Notes under the pieces: generated by a model | Database searches by the model: none | Seen by the model: the letters and a program-made list of their open reading frames with translations, nothing else | What the model was told of the DNA's origin: nothing | DNA from: Streptomyces rhizosphaerihabitans | GTDB taxonomy: Bacteria; Actinomycetota; Actinomycetes; Streptomycetales; Streptomycetaceae | Reading direction: 5' to 3' | Assembly: GCF_025399795.1 (NCBI RefSeq) | Contig: NZ_JAODTZ010000003.1 | Location: 186,001-250,000, forward strand | DNA length: 64,000 nt | Made by a program: the position numbers and the translations under genes | Shown here: piece by piece, positions 1 to 7,929 of the stretch | Layout: every line of letters begins with the position of its first letter | Position numbering within the stretch: the stretch's first letter is position 1

Positions 1-1164
1 GTCGACGCCCTGCACGGGGCTCCGAGGCTCGCCTGGCACACCGACGCGGTGGCCCAGGACTCGCTCGGCAACCCGGTCGCCCGCACGGTCCTGACCGACG
101 CCCGCACCGGCGCGCGGATCGACGCCTGGGACAGCGTCGAGACGGCGGCGGGCGACGGCAACTCGCTCTACAGCGGCACGGTTCCGCTGGAGACGACGCC
201 CTCCGGATCGACGTACCAGCTGAAGGACCCGACGCGCGGGAACACGTACACGGGCGACGCGGCGAACAAGACGGACCTGTGCATCTTCGGGATCTGCATC
301 AGCCGGGCGCCCGCGACGCTCTTCACCGACGCGGACAACCACTGGGGTACGGGCGCGGCTTCGGACCGCTCGTCCGCCGCGGTGGACGCGCAGTACGGCA
401 CCAACGAGACCTGGGACTACTACAAGAACGTCCACGGCAGGAACGGCATCGCGGGCGACGGCAAGGGGTCGTACAACCGCGTGCACTACGGCAACAACTA
501 CAACAACGCCTTCTGGGACGACAGTTGCTTCTGCATGACGTACGGGGACGGGGACGGCTCGACGTTCGGGCCGCTGGTCGCGCTGGACGTCGCCGGGCAC
601 GAGATGTCGCACGGCGTGACCTCCAAGACAGCCGCGCTGACGTACTCGGGCGAGTCCGGCGGTCTCAACGAGGCCACGTCCGACATCTTCGGCACCATGG
701 TGGAGTGGTACGCGAACAACGCCTCCGACCCCGGCGATTACCTGATCGGCGAGAAGATCGTCCGCTCCGGCTTCGGAAAGCCCGCCCTCCGCTTCATGGA
801 CAAGCCCTCCAGGGACGGCAACTCGGCCGACTGCTGGAGCAGTTCGGTCGGCAACCTCGACGTCCACTACTCCTCCGGCGTCGCCAACCACTTCGCCTAC
901 CTGCTCGCGGAGGGCAGCGGGGCGAAGACCGTGAACGGCGTCGCCTACGACTCCCCCACCTGCAACGGCGCCACCGTCACCGGCATCGGCCACGACAAGG
1001 TCGGCAAGATCTGGTACCGCGCGCTGACGGTCTACATGACCTCCTCGACGAACTACGCGGGCGCGCGCACGGCCACCCTGAACGCGGCCAAGGACCTGTA
1101 CGGAGCGGGCAGCGCCGAGTACAACGCCGTGGCGGCGGCCTGGTCCGCGGTCTCCGTGGGCTGA
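1..1164 (+). CDS. Thermolysin-like secreted M4 metallopeptidase (5' end missing)
   Basis: This zinc endopeptidase of family M4 is cut by the window edge: the frame is open from base 1, so the true start lies upstream. The visible part is the end of the propeptide (up to about codon 85) and the whole catalytic domain. Zinc ligands sit in HEMSH (bases 598-612), with the third ligand Glu in GGLNEATSD. The transition-state His lies in VHYSSGVANHFAYL. The N-Y-N-N-A-F-W substrate-cleft motif is also present. Secreted M4 proteases of Streptomyces carry a signal peptide and FTP/PepSY propeptide, expected in the missing part. Family assignment is firm; the substrate is unknown. Confidence 0.95.
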   Translation, partial: VDALHGAPRLAWHTDAVAQDSLGNPVARTVLTDARTGARIDAWDSVETAAGDGNSLYSGTVPLETTPSGSTYQLKDPTRGNTYTGDAANKTDLCIFGICISRAPATLFTDADNHWGTGAASDRSSAAVDAQYGTNETWDYYKNVHGRNGIAGDGKGSYNRVHYGNNYNNAFWDDSCFCMTYGDGDGSTFGPLVALDVAGHEMSHGVTSKTAALTYSGESGGLNEATSDIFGTMVEWYANNASDPGDYLIGEKIVRSGFGKPALRFMDKPSRDGNSADCWSSSVGNLDVHYSSGVANHFAYLLAEGSGAKTVNGVAYDSPTCNGATVTGIGHDKVGKIWYRALTVYMTSSTNYAGARTATLNAAKDLYGAGSAEYNAVAAAWSAVSVG

Positions 1165-1336
1165 CCGGCACCGGACGCCTTCCGGTCCGCGGGCAGTCGC
1201 CGGACGCCCGCCGGTCGAGGAGGCTCAGCGGTCCATGAGGGCCGCCGGTCCGGGAAGCCCAGCCGTCCCTGAGGCCCGCGGGTCCAGGAGGCTCAGCGGT
1301 CCCGGACGCCCTCCGGACCCGGATGCTCCCCGGTCG

Positions 1337-1372
1337 CCGTGGGCAGGCGCCGTCAGGTTCGCCTGCCCACGG
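1337..1372. terminator. Bidirectional terminator between convergent genes
   Basis: A perfect 13-bp inverted repeat (CCGTGGGCAGGCG at 1337-1349 against 1360-1372) with a 10-nt loop lies between the protease stop and the stop of the convergent reductase gene. It has no clear T-tract, which is usual in Streptomyces. Bases 1165-1336 before it hold only degenerate GC-rich repeats; the 17-mer aggaggctcagcggtcc occurs twice. Confidence 0.75.
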
Positions 1373-1404
1373 CTTGTCCGGAGCATGTCCGCCCCGGGCG
1401 GGTC

Positions 1405-2004
1405 CTAGTCCTCCTTCACCGGCCGGTACACGCTCACGTCCACGCCCGTCTTCGCGGTAACGGTGGAAACGTGTTCGAGCGGGCGCTTCATCCCGTCCCC
1501 GGGGAAGATCGTCTTGCCGCCGCCGAGGATCACCGGCATACGGATCAATTGGAGCTCGTCGACCAGACCCTCGGCCAGCAGGGTGCGTACGAGGGTGGGG
1601 CTGCCCATCATCGCGAGGTCGCCGCCGTCGGCCGCGCGCAGCTCGCGGATCCGGGCGACGGCCTCGCCGGCCGGGATGAGCGTGGTGTTGTCCCAGGCCG
1701 CCAGCTCGTCCTCGCCGAGGGTGCCGGAGACCACGTACTTGGGCAGGGAGTTCATGCGGTCGGCGAACGGGTCTCCCGCCCTCTCGGGCCACGCCCCGGC
1801 CATCGTCTGCCAGGTGCGGCGCCCGAACAGCAGTGCCTCGGCGCGGGAGAGTCCCGCCGCGAACGCGCCGCCCACGACCTCCGGGTCGAAGTACGGGTGG
1901 GACCAGCCGCCGTGCGCGAACCCGCCGTCGGTGTCCTCCTCGGGACCGCCGGGCGCCTGCACGACACCGTCCAGGCTGATGAACTCACTGATCACGATGC
2001 GCAT
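1405..2004 (-). CDS. Dihydrofolate reductase family protein (RibD C-terminal-like)
   Basis: About 199 residues with the pattern of the RibD_C/YyaP group: the N-terminal strand MRIVISEFISLDGVVQAPGG, FGRRTWQTMA for the NADPH-side loop, and G-S-P-T-L-V-R-T-L near the C-terminus. Such proteins are cytoplasmic NAD(P)H-dependent reductases related to dihydrofolate reductase and riboflavin reductase. Most Streptomyces copies are uncharacterised, so no substrate is proposed. The ATG at 2004 is chosen because GAGGAGCG lies 6-7 nt before it; an upstream in-frame ATG has no ribosome binding site. The gene stands alone, convergent with the protease gene. Confidence 0.85.
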   Translation of the reverse strand: MRIVISEFISLDGVVQAPGGPEEDTDGGFAHGGWSHPYFDPEVVGGAFAAGLSRAEALLFGRRTWQTMAGAWPERAGDPFADRMNSLPKYVVSGTLGEDELAAWDNTTLIPAGEAVARIRELRAADGGDLAMMGSPTLVRTLLAEGLVDELQLIRMPVILGGGKTIFPGDGMKRPLEHVSTVTAKTGVDVSVYRPVKED

Positions 2005-2671
2005 GGGACTCGCTCCTCGTCGCTGTCTCGGCCACATCACGTGCTCTCGGCCACATCACGCGTTCGGGTTACGTCGGTCAAGACCGGCGCACCGCTCCGA
2101 AATCATCGCGCCCGACCGACGCCACGGTGTGACGCGGCACACATTCTGGCGCACCTTCCGGCCGACGGCCCGGGTCGTACCGCGCGCTCACCCTCGAACG
2201 GTGGGCGGGCGAGCGAACGGGCGACGGGTGGACGGGCCAAGGACGGACGGCGGGCGGACGGGCGGTGGGCGGACAGGCGGTGGGCGGACGGGGACGGGTG
2301 GGCGGACGGGGACGGGTGGACGGTGGGCGGACGGACGGCGGGCGGACGGGTGGTGGGTGGATCGGCAGGTTTCCGGCGGAGGGACGGACGCGCGGGCCGG
2401 TGGGCCGACCCGGGTCACCCATTCACACCCCCGGCCCCGCCCCCTTCGGGTTCACTTGTGCGGCACACCAGGCGCACACCGGTGACCTGCCGGAATACCG
2501 AAGGTTCCGCCCCTTCCGGCGCCCCGCCTGACACCCGTTCACATCATTTCTGACGCCCCATCAGAGAGCGGACGAGGTCATGTGCCACTTACCTCGGAAG
2601 GGCAGGGGTGCGACCGACGCTGCGGCACTTGGGGGTGTCGCGGGCCGCGCCCCCTCGGAGGAGCTAGCACG
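2005..2671. other. Intergenic region with G-rich low-complexity repeats
   Basis: No gene is visible in this 667-bp gap between divergent genes. Bases about 2200-2370 are a run of gggcggac/gggtgggcggacgg units on the plus strand with period near 10 bp. Open frames across this run are compositional. A 15-bp direct repeat (ctcggccacatcacg) flanks base 2040, close to the reductase start. The plus-strand promoter for the gene at 2672 must lie in the last 150 bp, but no convincing -35/-10 pair was seen. Confidence 0.6.
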
Positions 2672-3190
2672 ATGCGACGTACCGCACGTCTGCTGACCGG
2701 TACCGCGCTCGCCGTCGCCGCCGCGGGTCTGGGCGCCGCGCCCGTGTACGGCGGAGACACCGGAAGTCTGGAGGTGTTCCCCTCCACCGTCGTCCCGGGC
2801 GCCGACGTCACCGTCAACACGGCCGCGTGCGGCTCGGACGGCACCGCGAACGGGGACGCAGGCGCGGTGGGCGGCGGTACCTTCACGCTCGCCGCCAGCG
2901 CGCACGAGCAGGACGCTATCGGTCAGTTCCGGGTGCCGCCGAGCGCGCAGCCGGGGACGTACGAGATCGTCGCGACGTGCTCCCACGGCCGACGGGTCAC
3001 CGGCGACCTGCTGGTGACCCTGGCCTCCACGCGCGAGCAGATCCAGCCGCGCGGGCATGTGAACACGGGTGTCGGTGGCGCGCTGGGCCCCGACCCCGTA
3101 CAGACCGCGGCGGGAGTGGCGGCGCTGGCCGTCGCCGCCGCGGGCGGTACCTGGCTCCTGCATCGCCGGGCGAGAGGCGACGGGATCTGA
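2672..3190 (+). CDS. Secreted, membrane-tethered surface protein next to a sortase
   Basis: About 172 residues. It has a signal peptide (MRRTARLLTGTALAVAAAGL, cleavage near residue 27), a small beta-rich domain (about residues 30-130) with one Cys pair (TAACGSDG and ATCSHGR), then a Gly-rich linker, a hydrophobic segment and the charged tail RRARGDGI. That architecture is that of a wall- or membrane-anchored protein, although no LPXTG-like motif is obvious before the hydrophobic stretch. GGAGGAG sits 8 nt before the ATG at 2672. The class F sortase gene follows 180 bp downstream, a pairing seen often in Streptomyces, so this protein may be the sortase substrate. The molecular role is unknown. 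Confidence 0.8.
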   Translation: MRRTARLLTGTALAVAAAGLGAAPVYGGDTGSLEVFPSTVVPGADVTVNTAACGSDGTANGDAGAVGGGTFTLAASAHEQDAIGQFRVPPSAQPGTYEIVATCSHGRRVTGDLLVTLASTREQIQPRGHVNTGVGGALGPDPVQTAAGVAALAVAAAGGTWLLHRRARGDGI

Positions 3191-3369
3191 CGGACACCCT
3201 CCGCTGTCCGTCCGCCGGTACCGCCGTCCCTCCCCCTCCGTGGCCCGACGCCCCTCGCGGCCCGGAGGGGGAAGGGACCGGCACCATCAGCACACCCCCC
3301 ATCAGCACACCCCAGCCGTCGGGCGCCGGCCGGTCCCGCCCCCGGAAAGGAACCCATGAGGAGGCTCGC

Positions 3370-3990
3370 GTGCGCCGGGTCAGCAATGCCGCCATAGCGT
3401 CGGTCACCGTCGTCGCCCTCTGCTCCGGTGCCTGGCTGCTGCGCAGCGGCGCCGAGGCGCATCCGCCTCCGCAGCCGTCCGCGGCGCAGGCGGCGACCGG
3501 CGGGGACCGGGCGCGGTCCGTCGCCCCCGCGATGCCGCACTCCCCGCCGAGCCGCATCCGCATCCCCGCGATCGGCGTGAACGCCCCCCTGATGGGCCTC
3601 GGCCTCACCCCGCAGGGCAGCCTGAACGTGCCGCCCGCCGAGAAGAAGAACCTGGCCGGCTGGTACGAGGCCGGGACCAGCCCCGGTGAGCGCGGCACGG
3701 CCGTCGTGGCGGGGCACGTCGACAACGCGGAGGGTCCCGCCGTCTTCTACGACCTGGGCTCCGTCCGCAAGGGCAGCACGGTCGAGGTGGACCGGCTCGA
3801 CGGCAGAACGGCCGTCTTCACCGTCGACGCGGTCGAGGTGTACGACTCCCGCTCCTTCCCCGACGCGAAGGTGTACGGTGCCGCGCGCCGGCCCGAGCTG
3901 CGCGTGATCACCTGCGGCGGTGGCTACTCGGAGACCACGGGCTACCGGGGAAACGTGGTCGTCTTCGCCCATCTCACGGGCAGTCGCTGA
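3370..3990 (+). CDS. Class F sortase
   Basis: About 206 residues: an N-terminal signal anchor (ASVTVVALCSGAWLL), a Pro/Ala linker, then a sortase beta-barrel. Catalytic residues are visible: His in VVAGHVDNAEGPAVF, Cys in LRVITCGGGYS and the Arg in TGYRGNVVVFAH. Actinobacterial class F enzymes are thought to cleave a sorting motif and transfer the protein to the wall, but their substrates are poorly known. GTG at 3370 is chosen because GAGGAG lies 7 nt upstream; the nearby ATG at 3356 is in another frame. The preceding gene is the plausible partner. The 3' end (cagtcgctgagagttcggg) resembles the repeat unit that follows the gene. Confidence 0.88.
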   Translation: MRRVSNAAIASVTVVALCSGAWLLRSGAEAHPPPQPSAAQAATGGDRARSVAPAMPHSPPSRIRIPAIGVNAPLMGLGLTPQGSLNVPPAEKKNLAGWYEAGTSPGERGTAVVAGHVDNAEGPAVFYDLGSVRKGSTVEVDRLDGRTAVFTVDAVEVYDSRSFPDAKVYGAARRPELRVITCGGGYSETTGYRGNVVVFAHLTGSR

Positions 3991-4024
3991 GAGTTCGGGC
4001 AATCCAAGAGGCAGCCGCGGAGGG

Positions 4025-4201
4025 TTCGGGCGGAGCCACGGACAGCCGCTGAGGTTCAAGGAACCACGGACAGCGGCGAAGAATTCGGGCGGAGCCACGA
4101 GCAGCCGCTGAGGTTCAAGGAACCACGGACAGCGGCGAAGAGTTCGGGCGGAGCCACGAGCAGCCGCAGGAGGTTCGAGGAACCACGGGCAGCCGCTGAC
4201 G
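4025..4201. repeat. Three tandem copies of a 59-bp repeat
   Basis: Units begin with ttcgggcggagccacg at 4025, 4084 and 4143, giving an exact 59-bp period with few differences. Each unit contains the internal echo cagccgctgaggttcaagga / ccacggacagcggcgaag. The array fills the whole gap between the sortase stop and the stop of the convergent TauE gene. Confidence 0.9.
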
Positions 4202-4203
4202 GT

Positions 4204-4986
4204 TCAGGCCGGCCACTGCTGGTAGGCCAGGTTCGCCACCAGCGCGAACACCACCGTCAGCAGTACCGCCCTGACGAACCCGCTGCCCTGCTTGAGCGCA
4301 GTCCGCGCCCCCACCATGCCGCCCGCCAGATTGAATACGGCCATCAGGGCGGCGAGCTCCCAGAACACCGTGCCCTTCCAGGCGAAGGTCGCGAGGGCGC
4401 CCGCGTTGGTGCAGCAGTTGACGATCTTGGCGGTGGCGGAGGCCGTCACCAGGTCGAGGTGGAGCAACGCGGTGAGGGCGAGCACGAGGAACGTGCCCGT
4501 GCCGGGGCCGATGAGCCCGTCGTAGAAGCCGATACCGAGGCCCGCGAGCCCGATGGCGGCGAGGACGCGGCGCGGGGAGACCGGTGTGGTCGGCGGCGCC
4601 GTACCGAAGGCGGGCCGCAGGATCACGAAGGTGCCGACGCCGAGCAGGACGACCATGACGACCGGCTTGAGCACCTCGGTGCTCAGCCCGGCCGCGACGA
4701 ACGCGCCCGCCGTCGAACCGGCGAGGGCCGCGAGTCCGATCCGCACGGCGAGGCGCACGTCGACGGGTGTCTTGCGCGCGTACGTCACCGCGGCCCCTGT
4801 CGTGCCGACGATCGCGACCGCCTTGTTCGTGCCGAGCGCGTACGCCGCCGCGGTGCCGGCGGGCAGCCCGAGCAGCATGGCGGGCAGCAGAAGCAGCCCT
4901 CCGCCGCCGACCACGGCGTCGATCCAGCCGGCCGCCAGGGCGGCGGCGCAGAGCACAAGGATCATGGTCAGCGATATGTCGGGCAT
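4204..4986 (-). CDS. TauE/SafE-family anion exporter (sulfite exporter-like)
   Basis: About 260 residues with eight or so hydrophobic segments arranged as two repeats, typical of PF01925. The first half carries AGWIDAVVGGGGLLLLPAML, the second GLGIGFYDGLIGPGTGTFLV; these paired G-x-(V/I)-G-GGG / G-x-G-P-G-T-G motifs mark the family. Members export sulfite, sulfoacetate or similar organosulfur anions across the cytoplasmic membrane. The true substrate here is unknown and no sulfur genes are adjacent. The ATG at 4986 fits the family's N-terminus; its ribosome binding site is weak. Confidence 0.88.
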   Translation of the reverse strand: MPDISLTMILVLCAAALAAGWIDAVVGGGGLLLLPAMLLGLPAGTAAAYALGTNKAVAIVGTTGAAVTYARKTPVDVRLAVRIGLAALAGSTAGAFVAAGLSTEVLKPVVMVVLLGVGTFVILRPAFGTAPPTTPVSPRRVLAAIGLAGLGIGFYDGLIGPGTGTFLVLALTALLHLDLVTASATAKIVNCCTNAGALATFAWKGTVFWELAALMAVFNLAGGMVGARTALKQGSGFVRAVLLTVVFALVANLAYQQWPA

Positions 4987-5099
4987 GATCGCGACCCTAA
5001 GGGACGGGATAGATGTGCCGTGCACGGGGCCGGGAAGCTTGAGCGACTCCTGAGGTTCGCCTCGACGGGTTCCCGGGGACGGCCCGGGCCCCCTCCGGC

Positions 5100-5747
5100 T
5101 CAGCTCACCGAGTCCAGGTAGCGCAGCACCGCGAGGACCCGGCGGTGGCCGGTGTCCGACGGGGGCAGGTCGAGCTTCAGGAAGATGTTGGCGATGTGCT
5201 TCTCGACGGCGCGTTCGGAGACGGTGAGGGCGGCGGCGATCGCGTGGTTGGTGCGGCCCTCGGCCATCAGGGCGAGGACCTCGCGCTCGCGGGGTGTGAG
5301 GGCGTCGAGGGCGCGGACCCGGCGGCTCGCGCCGAACAACTGGGAGACGACCTCGGGGTCGAGGGCCGTACCGCCCGAGGCGACCCGCTCCATGGCGTCC
5401 ACGAACTCGCCGATATCGACCACGCGTTCCTTGAGGAGATAGCCGAACCCCGCCGGATTGCCGAGCAGTTGGGTGGCGTACTTCGTCTCCACGTACTGCG
5501 AGAAGACCAGTACCCCGGTACCGGGGTGGTCCTCGCGCAGCCGCACGGCCGCCCGGATGCCCTCGTCGGTCTGGGTAGGCGGCAGCCTGATGTCGACGAC
5601 GGCGACGTCCGGCCGGTGTTCGGCGACACCGGCCAGCAGCGAGTCCGCGTCGCCCACGGCCGCGACCACCTCCACACCGCGCAGTTGGAGCAGCTGTGCC
5701 AGCCCGTCACGCAGCAGGGCCGAGTCCTCGGCGATGACGACGCGCAT
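5100..5747 (-). CDS. NarL/LuxR-family response regulator
   Basis: About 215 residues. The receiver domain (1-120) has acidic residues in VVIAEDSALLRDG, phospho-acceptor Asp in VVDIRLPP, and the conserved Lys in LLKERV. The C-terminal LuxR HTH (about 148-210) reads LTPREREVLALMAEGRTNHA followed by the recognition helix. AGGAG precedes the ATG at 5747. The gene follows the histidine kinase stop by about 20 bp, so the two form a two-component pair in one transcript. The target genes are not evident; the adjacent sensor-domain membrane protein is one possibility. Confidence 0.93.
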   Translation of the reverse strand: MRVVIAEDSALLRDGLAQLLQLRGVEVVAAVGDADSLLAGVAEHRPDVAVVDIRLPPTQTDEGIRAAVRLREDHPGTGVLVFSQYVETKYATQLLGNPAGFGYLLKERVVDIGEFVDAMERVASGGTALDPEVVSQLFGASRRVRALDALTPREREVLALMAEGRTNHAIAAALTVSERAVEKHIANIFLKLDLPPSDTGHRRVLAVLRYLDSVS

Positions 5748-5767
5748 GGGGCTCCTGTTCACCAGGG

Positions 5768-7045
5768 TCAGCAGGGCAGTTCGACGGTGACCACGGTAGG
5801 CCCTCCGGGCGGGCTGTCGCAGGCCAGCGTGCCGTCGACGGTCCGTGCGCGGGCCAGCAGTCCGGTCAGGCCCGAGCCCGCGCCGATCACCGCTCCCCCG
5901 CGGCCGTCGTCACGGACGCTCAGCCGCAGCAGCCCGTCCCGGGCGGTCACCGTGACGGTGGCCCGCGTGGCCCCGCTGTGCTTGGTGGCGTTGGCGAGGA
6001 GTTCGGCGGCGCAGAAGTAGGCGATCGACTCGACCGCCGGGATCGGCCGCTCCCCGATGTCGGCGCTCACCTCGACGGACAGCGGGCTGTCGGCGGCGAG
6101 GGTGGCAAGCGCCGTGTCCAGGCCCTGGTCCAGTACGGGCGGATGGATGCCCTTGACGAGATTGCGCAGGTCGGCGATGGCCTGTCCGGCGTTGCCCTGC
6201 GCGGTGTCGACGACGGCGAGCAGCCGGTCCGCTGGGGCTCCGGCGCCGATCAGCTCCCTGATCATCGTGAGGTGCATCGCGAGACCGACGAGCCGGGCCT
6301 GGGTGCCGTCGTGCAGATCGCGTTCGATGCGCCGCAGGGTCGCCGCCGCGTCGTCCACGGCCTGGGCGCGGGTCTCCTCCAGGGTGCGGATGCGGCGGTC
6401 GGCGGGGTCGGGGCCGAGCAGCGTGGCGATCCAGGACCGGTGCGGGGCGAGCGCCTGGCGCAGCAGCCAGGCGGCGGTCGCGAGGAGCAGCAGCCCGAGG
6501 GCCACCGGGATCAGCCAGCGCGGCCAGGAGTCGACCTGGAAGCCGAAGAACTCCAGCGAGACCCGGCGCTCCGTGCCGTCGCCGGCCCGCCGGGTCTCGT
6601 AGTTCCAGTGTTCGAGGACGGGGTGGAGGGTGAGCAGGACGCCCCAGACGTAGCCGACGAGGACGCCGACGTAGCCGAAGACCGCGGTGAAGGGCGTCGC
6701 CAGCGCGCAGGCGACGGCGCGCCAGCCGCTCCGGTCGGCGAGCAGCGCCCGTCGCCAGCCCAGCGGCCCGGTACCCGGGCGGCGCTCCGGTTCCTCGATG
6801 TCCATCCCCAACAGGCCGCGTGCCAGAACACGTTGGAGCCCGCCGAGGGCGAGTGCCCCGCGTACGGTGACGGCGATCAGCCACAGCCCGAGCGTGGTCA
6901 CGGACAGCGCGCCGCCGACCAGCAGTCCCACGAGCGTGAGGACGAACCCGACCAGGGCGAGCGGGAAGGCGATCAGCGCGTAGAGGAGGGCCGCGAGGGG
7001 CCGCCGCCCGAAGGGGAAGCCCAGCATGGCGCGGAGGCGGTTCAT
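5768..7045 (-). CDS. Sensor histidine kinase with N-terminal membrane sensor domain
   Basis: About 425 residues. The N-terminal half (1-210) is a 'putative sensor' domain with about four membrane segments. The HisKA_3 dimerisation helix carries RIERDLHDGTQARLVGL with the phospho-His, and the HATPase domain has the N-box region ELLANATKHSGA and DDGRGGA. It is a membrane-bound NarX/DesK-type kinase that should phosphorylate the regulator encoded directly downstream. ATG at 7045 is preferred over the TTG 9 bp upstream. The gene begins 10 bp after the stop of another sensor-domain gene, so all three are probably one operon. Confidence 0.92.
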   Translation of the reverse strand: MNRLRAMLGFPFGRRPLAALLYALIAFPLALVGFVLTLVGLLVGGALSVTTLGLWLIAVTVRGALALGGLQRVLARGLLGMDIEEPERRPGTGPLGWRRALLADRSGWRAVACALATPFTAVFGYVGVLVGYVWGVLLTLHPVLEHWNYETRRAGDGTERRVSLEFFGFQVDSWPRWLIPVALGLLLLATAAWLLRQALAPHRSWIATLLGPDPADRRIRTLEETRAQAVDDAAATLRRIERDLHDGTQARLVGLAMHLTMIRELIGAGAPADRLLAVVDTAQGNAGQAIADLRNLVKGIHPPVLDQGLDTALATLAADSPLSVEVSADIGERPIPAVESIAYFCAAELLANATKHSGATRATVTVTARDGLLRLSVRDDGRGGAVIGAGSGLTGLLARARTVDGTLACDSPPGGPTVVTVELPC

Positions 7046-7055
7046 GGACCCCAAC

Positions 7056-7604
7056 CTAGGAGAGGAGCGCCGCCGCGAGGCGGAGCTGGACGGCGGCCAT
7101 GGCCCGGCCGAGCCACGGCATGATCAGCAGGAAGCCGACGCCCCCAACGAGAGCGTGGAAGGCCCAGGCACCGGCGAAGGTGGGCCCGCCCCAGGAGTCC
7201 GCGTAGTCGGAGCCCGCGCGCAGGGGCCAGCCGAAGTTCATCGGCACGATGGACCAGCCGTAGCCGGTCACGGCGAGGACGAGGAGGTTGAGGGGCGCCA
7301 CGAGGAGCGCGTGGCCGAGCCCCTTCATGGGCCCCGGCGACTCGGCGCTCCCGGGAAGGCCGAGGAAGCGGTGGGCGAGAGCCCGCTGCCACCGTCCGGT
7401 CGGAGCTCCCAGCAGGGACAACGGGACGCAGGCAACCCCCACCGGCAGGGCCACCAGCGCGTACGCGACCCGCCGCCAGGTGTCCGCCCTGAACGGCTCC
7501 TGGACGAACCGCCAGACGCGTACGGAGGTCTCGTCGCGGGCGGGAGCCTGCCGGTGCCGGATGTCATGGGCCGGCGGCGGTCGGTGTGCGCGGGTGGTGG
7601 CCAT
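7056..7604 (-). CDS. Sensor-domain membrane protein upstream of the kinase
   Basis: About 182 residues with four hydrophobic segments, resembling the sensor domain of the downstream kinase without any kinase part. A hydrophilic N-terminus (MATTRAHRPPPAHDIRHRQA) is followed by VWRFVQEPFRADTWRRVAYA, where the domain starts. AGGGGA lies before the ATG at 7604. As first gene of a three-gene minus-strand operon it may modulate or share the ligand of the kinase. The role is inferred from context; the domain assignment rests on similarity of layout rather than on a search. Confidence 0.75.
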   Translation of the reverse strand: MATTRAHRPPPAHDIRHRQAPARDETSVRVWRFVQEPFRADTWRRVAYALVALPVGVACVPLSLLGAPTGRWQRALAHRFLGLPGSAESPGPMKGLGHALLVAPLNLLVLAVTGYGWSIVPMNFGWPLRAGSDYADSWGGPTFAGAWAFHALVGGVGFLLIMPWLGRAMAAVQLRLAAALLS

Positions 7605-7660
7605 GGTGGGTCCCCTGGCTGATCGTGGGCGGGCGGGTCCCGCCCCTCGTGGGCGGGTGG

Positions 7661-7743
7661 AGTTCGGCCCTTCACGAATGAGGTCCGGCCCTTCACGGAC
7701 GAGGTCCGGTACTTCACCGGCGAGGTCCGGTACTTCAAAGGAT
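7661..7743. repeat. Four degenerate 21-bp tandem repeats
   Basis: Units aggtccggcccttcacggacg and variants start near 7661, 7681, 7702 and 7723. They lie just upstream of the sensor-domain operon (minus strand), within the divergent gap that also precedes nirB. They could be decayed coding DNA or regulator sites; nothing decides between these. Confidence 0.7.
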
Positions 7744-7929
7744 TCCGCCCGAGGGCGCCCCGATCGATCGTGCCCGCACGTGAACCGGCGGTACGGCTGA
7801 CCCCACCCCCACCCCCTCCCCCGCTCCCGGGAGCCCTCACACCGTGGCCCCGTCCCCGCTGAGGGCAGCGTTCCTCCCGGGAAACAGGCGTGATGCCACC
7901 GGGTAACACCGGCACCGCACGGTGTGGTC

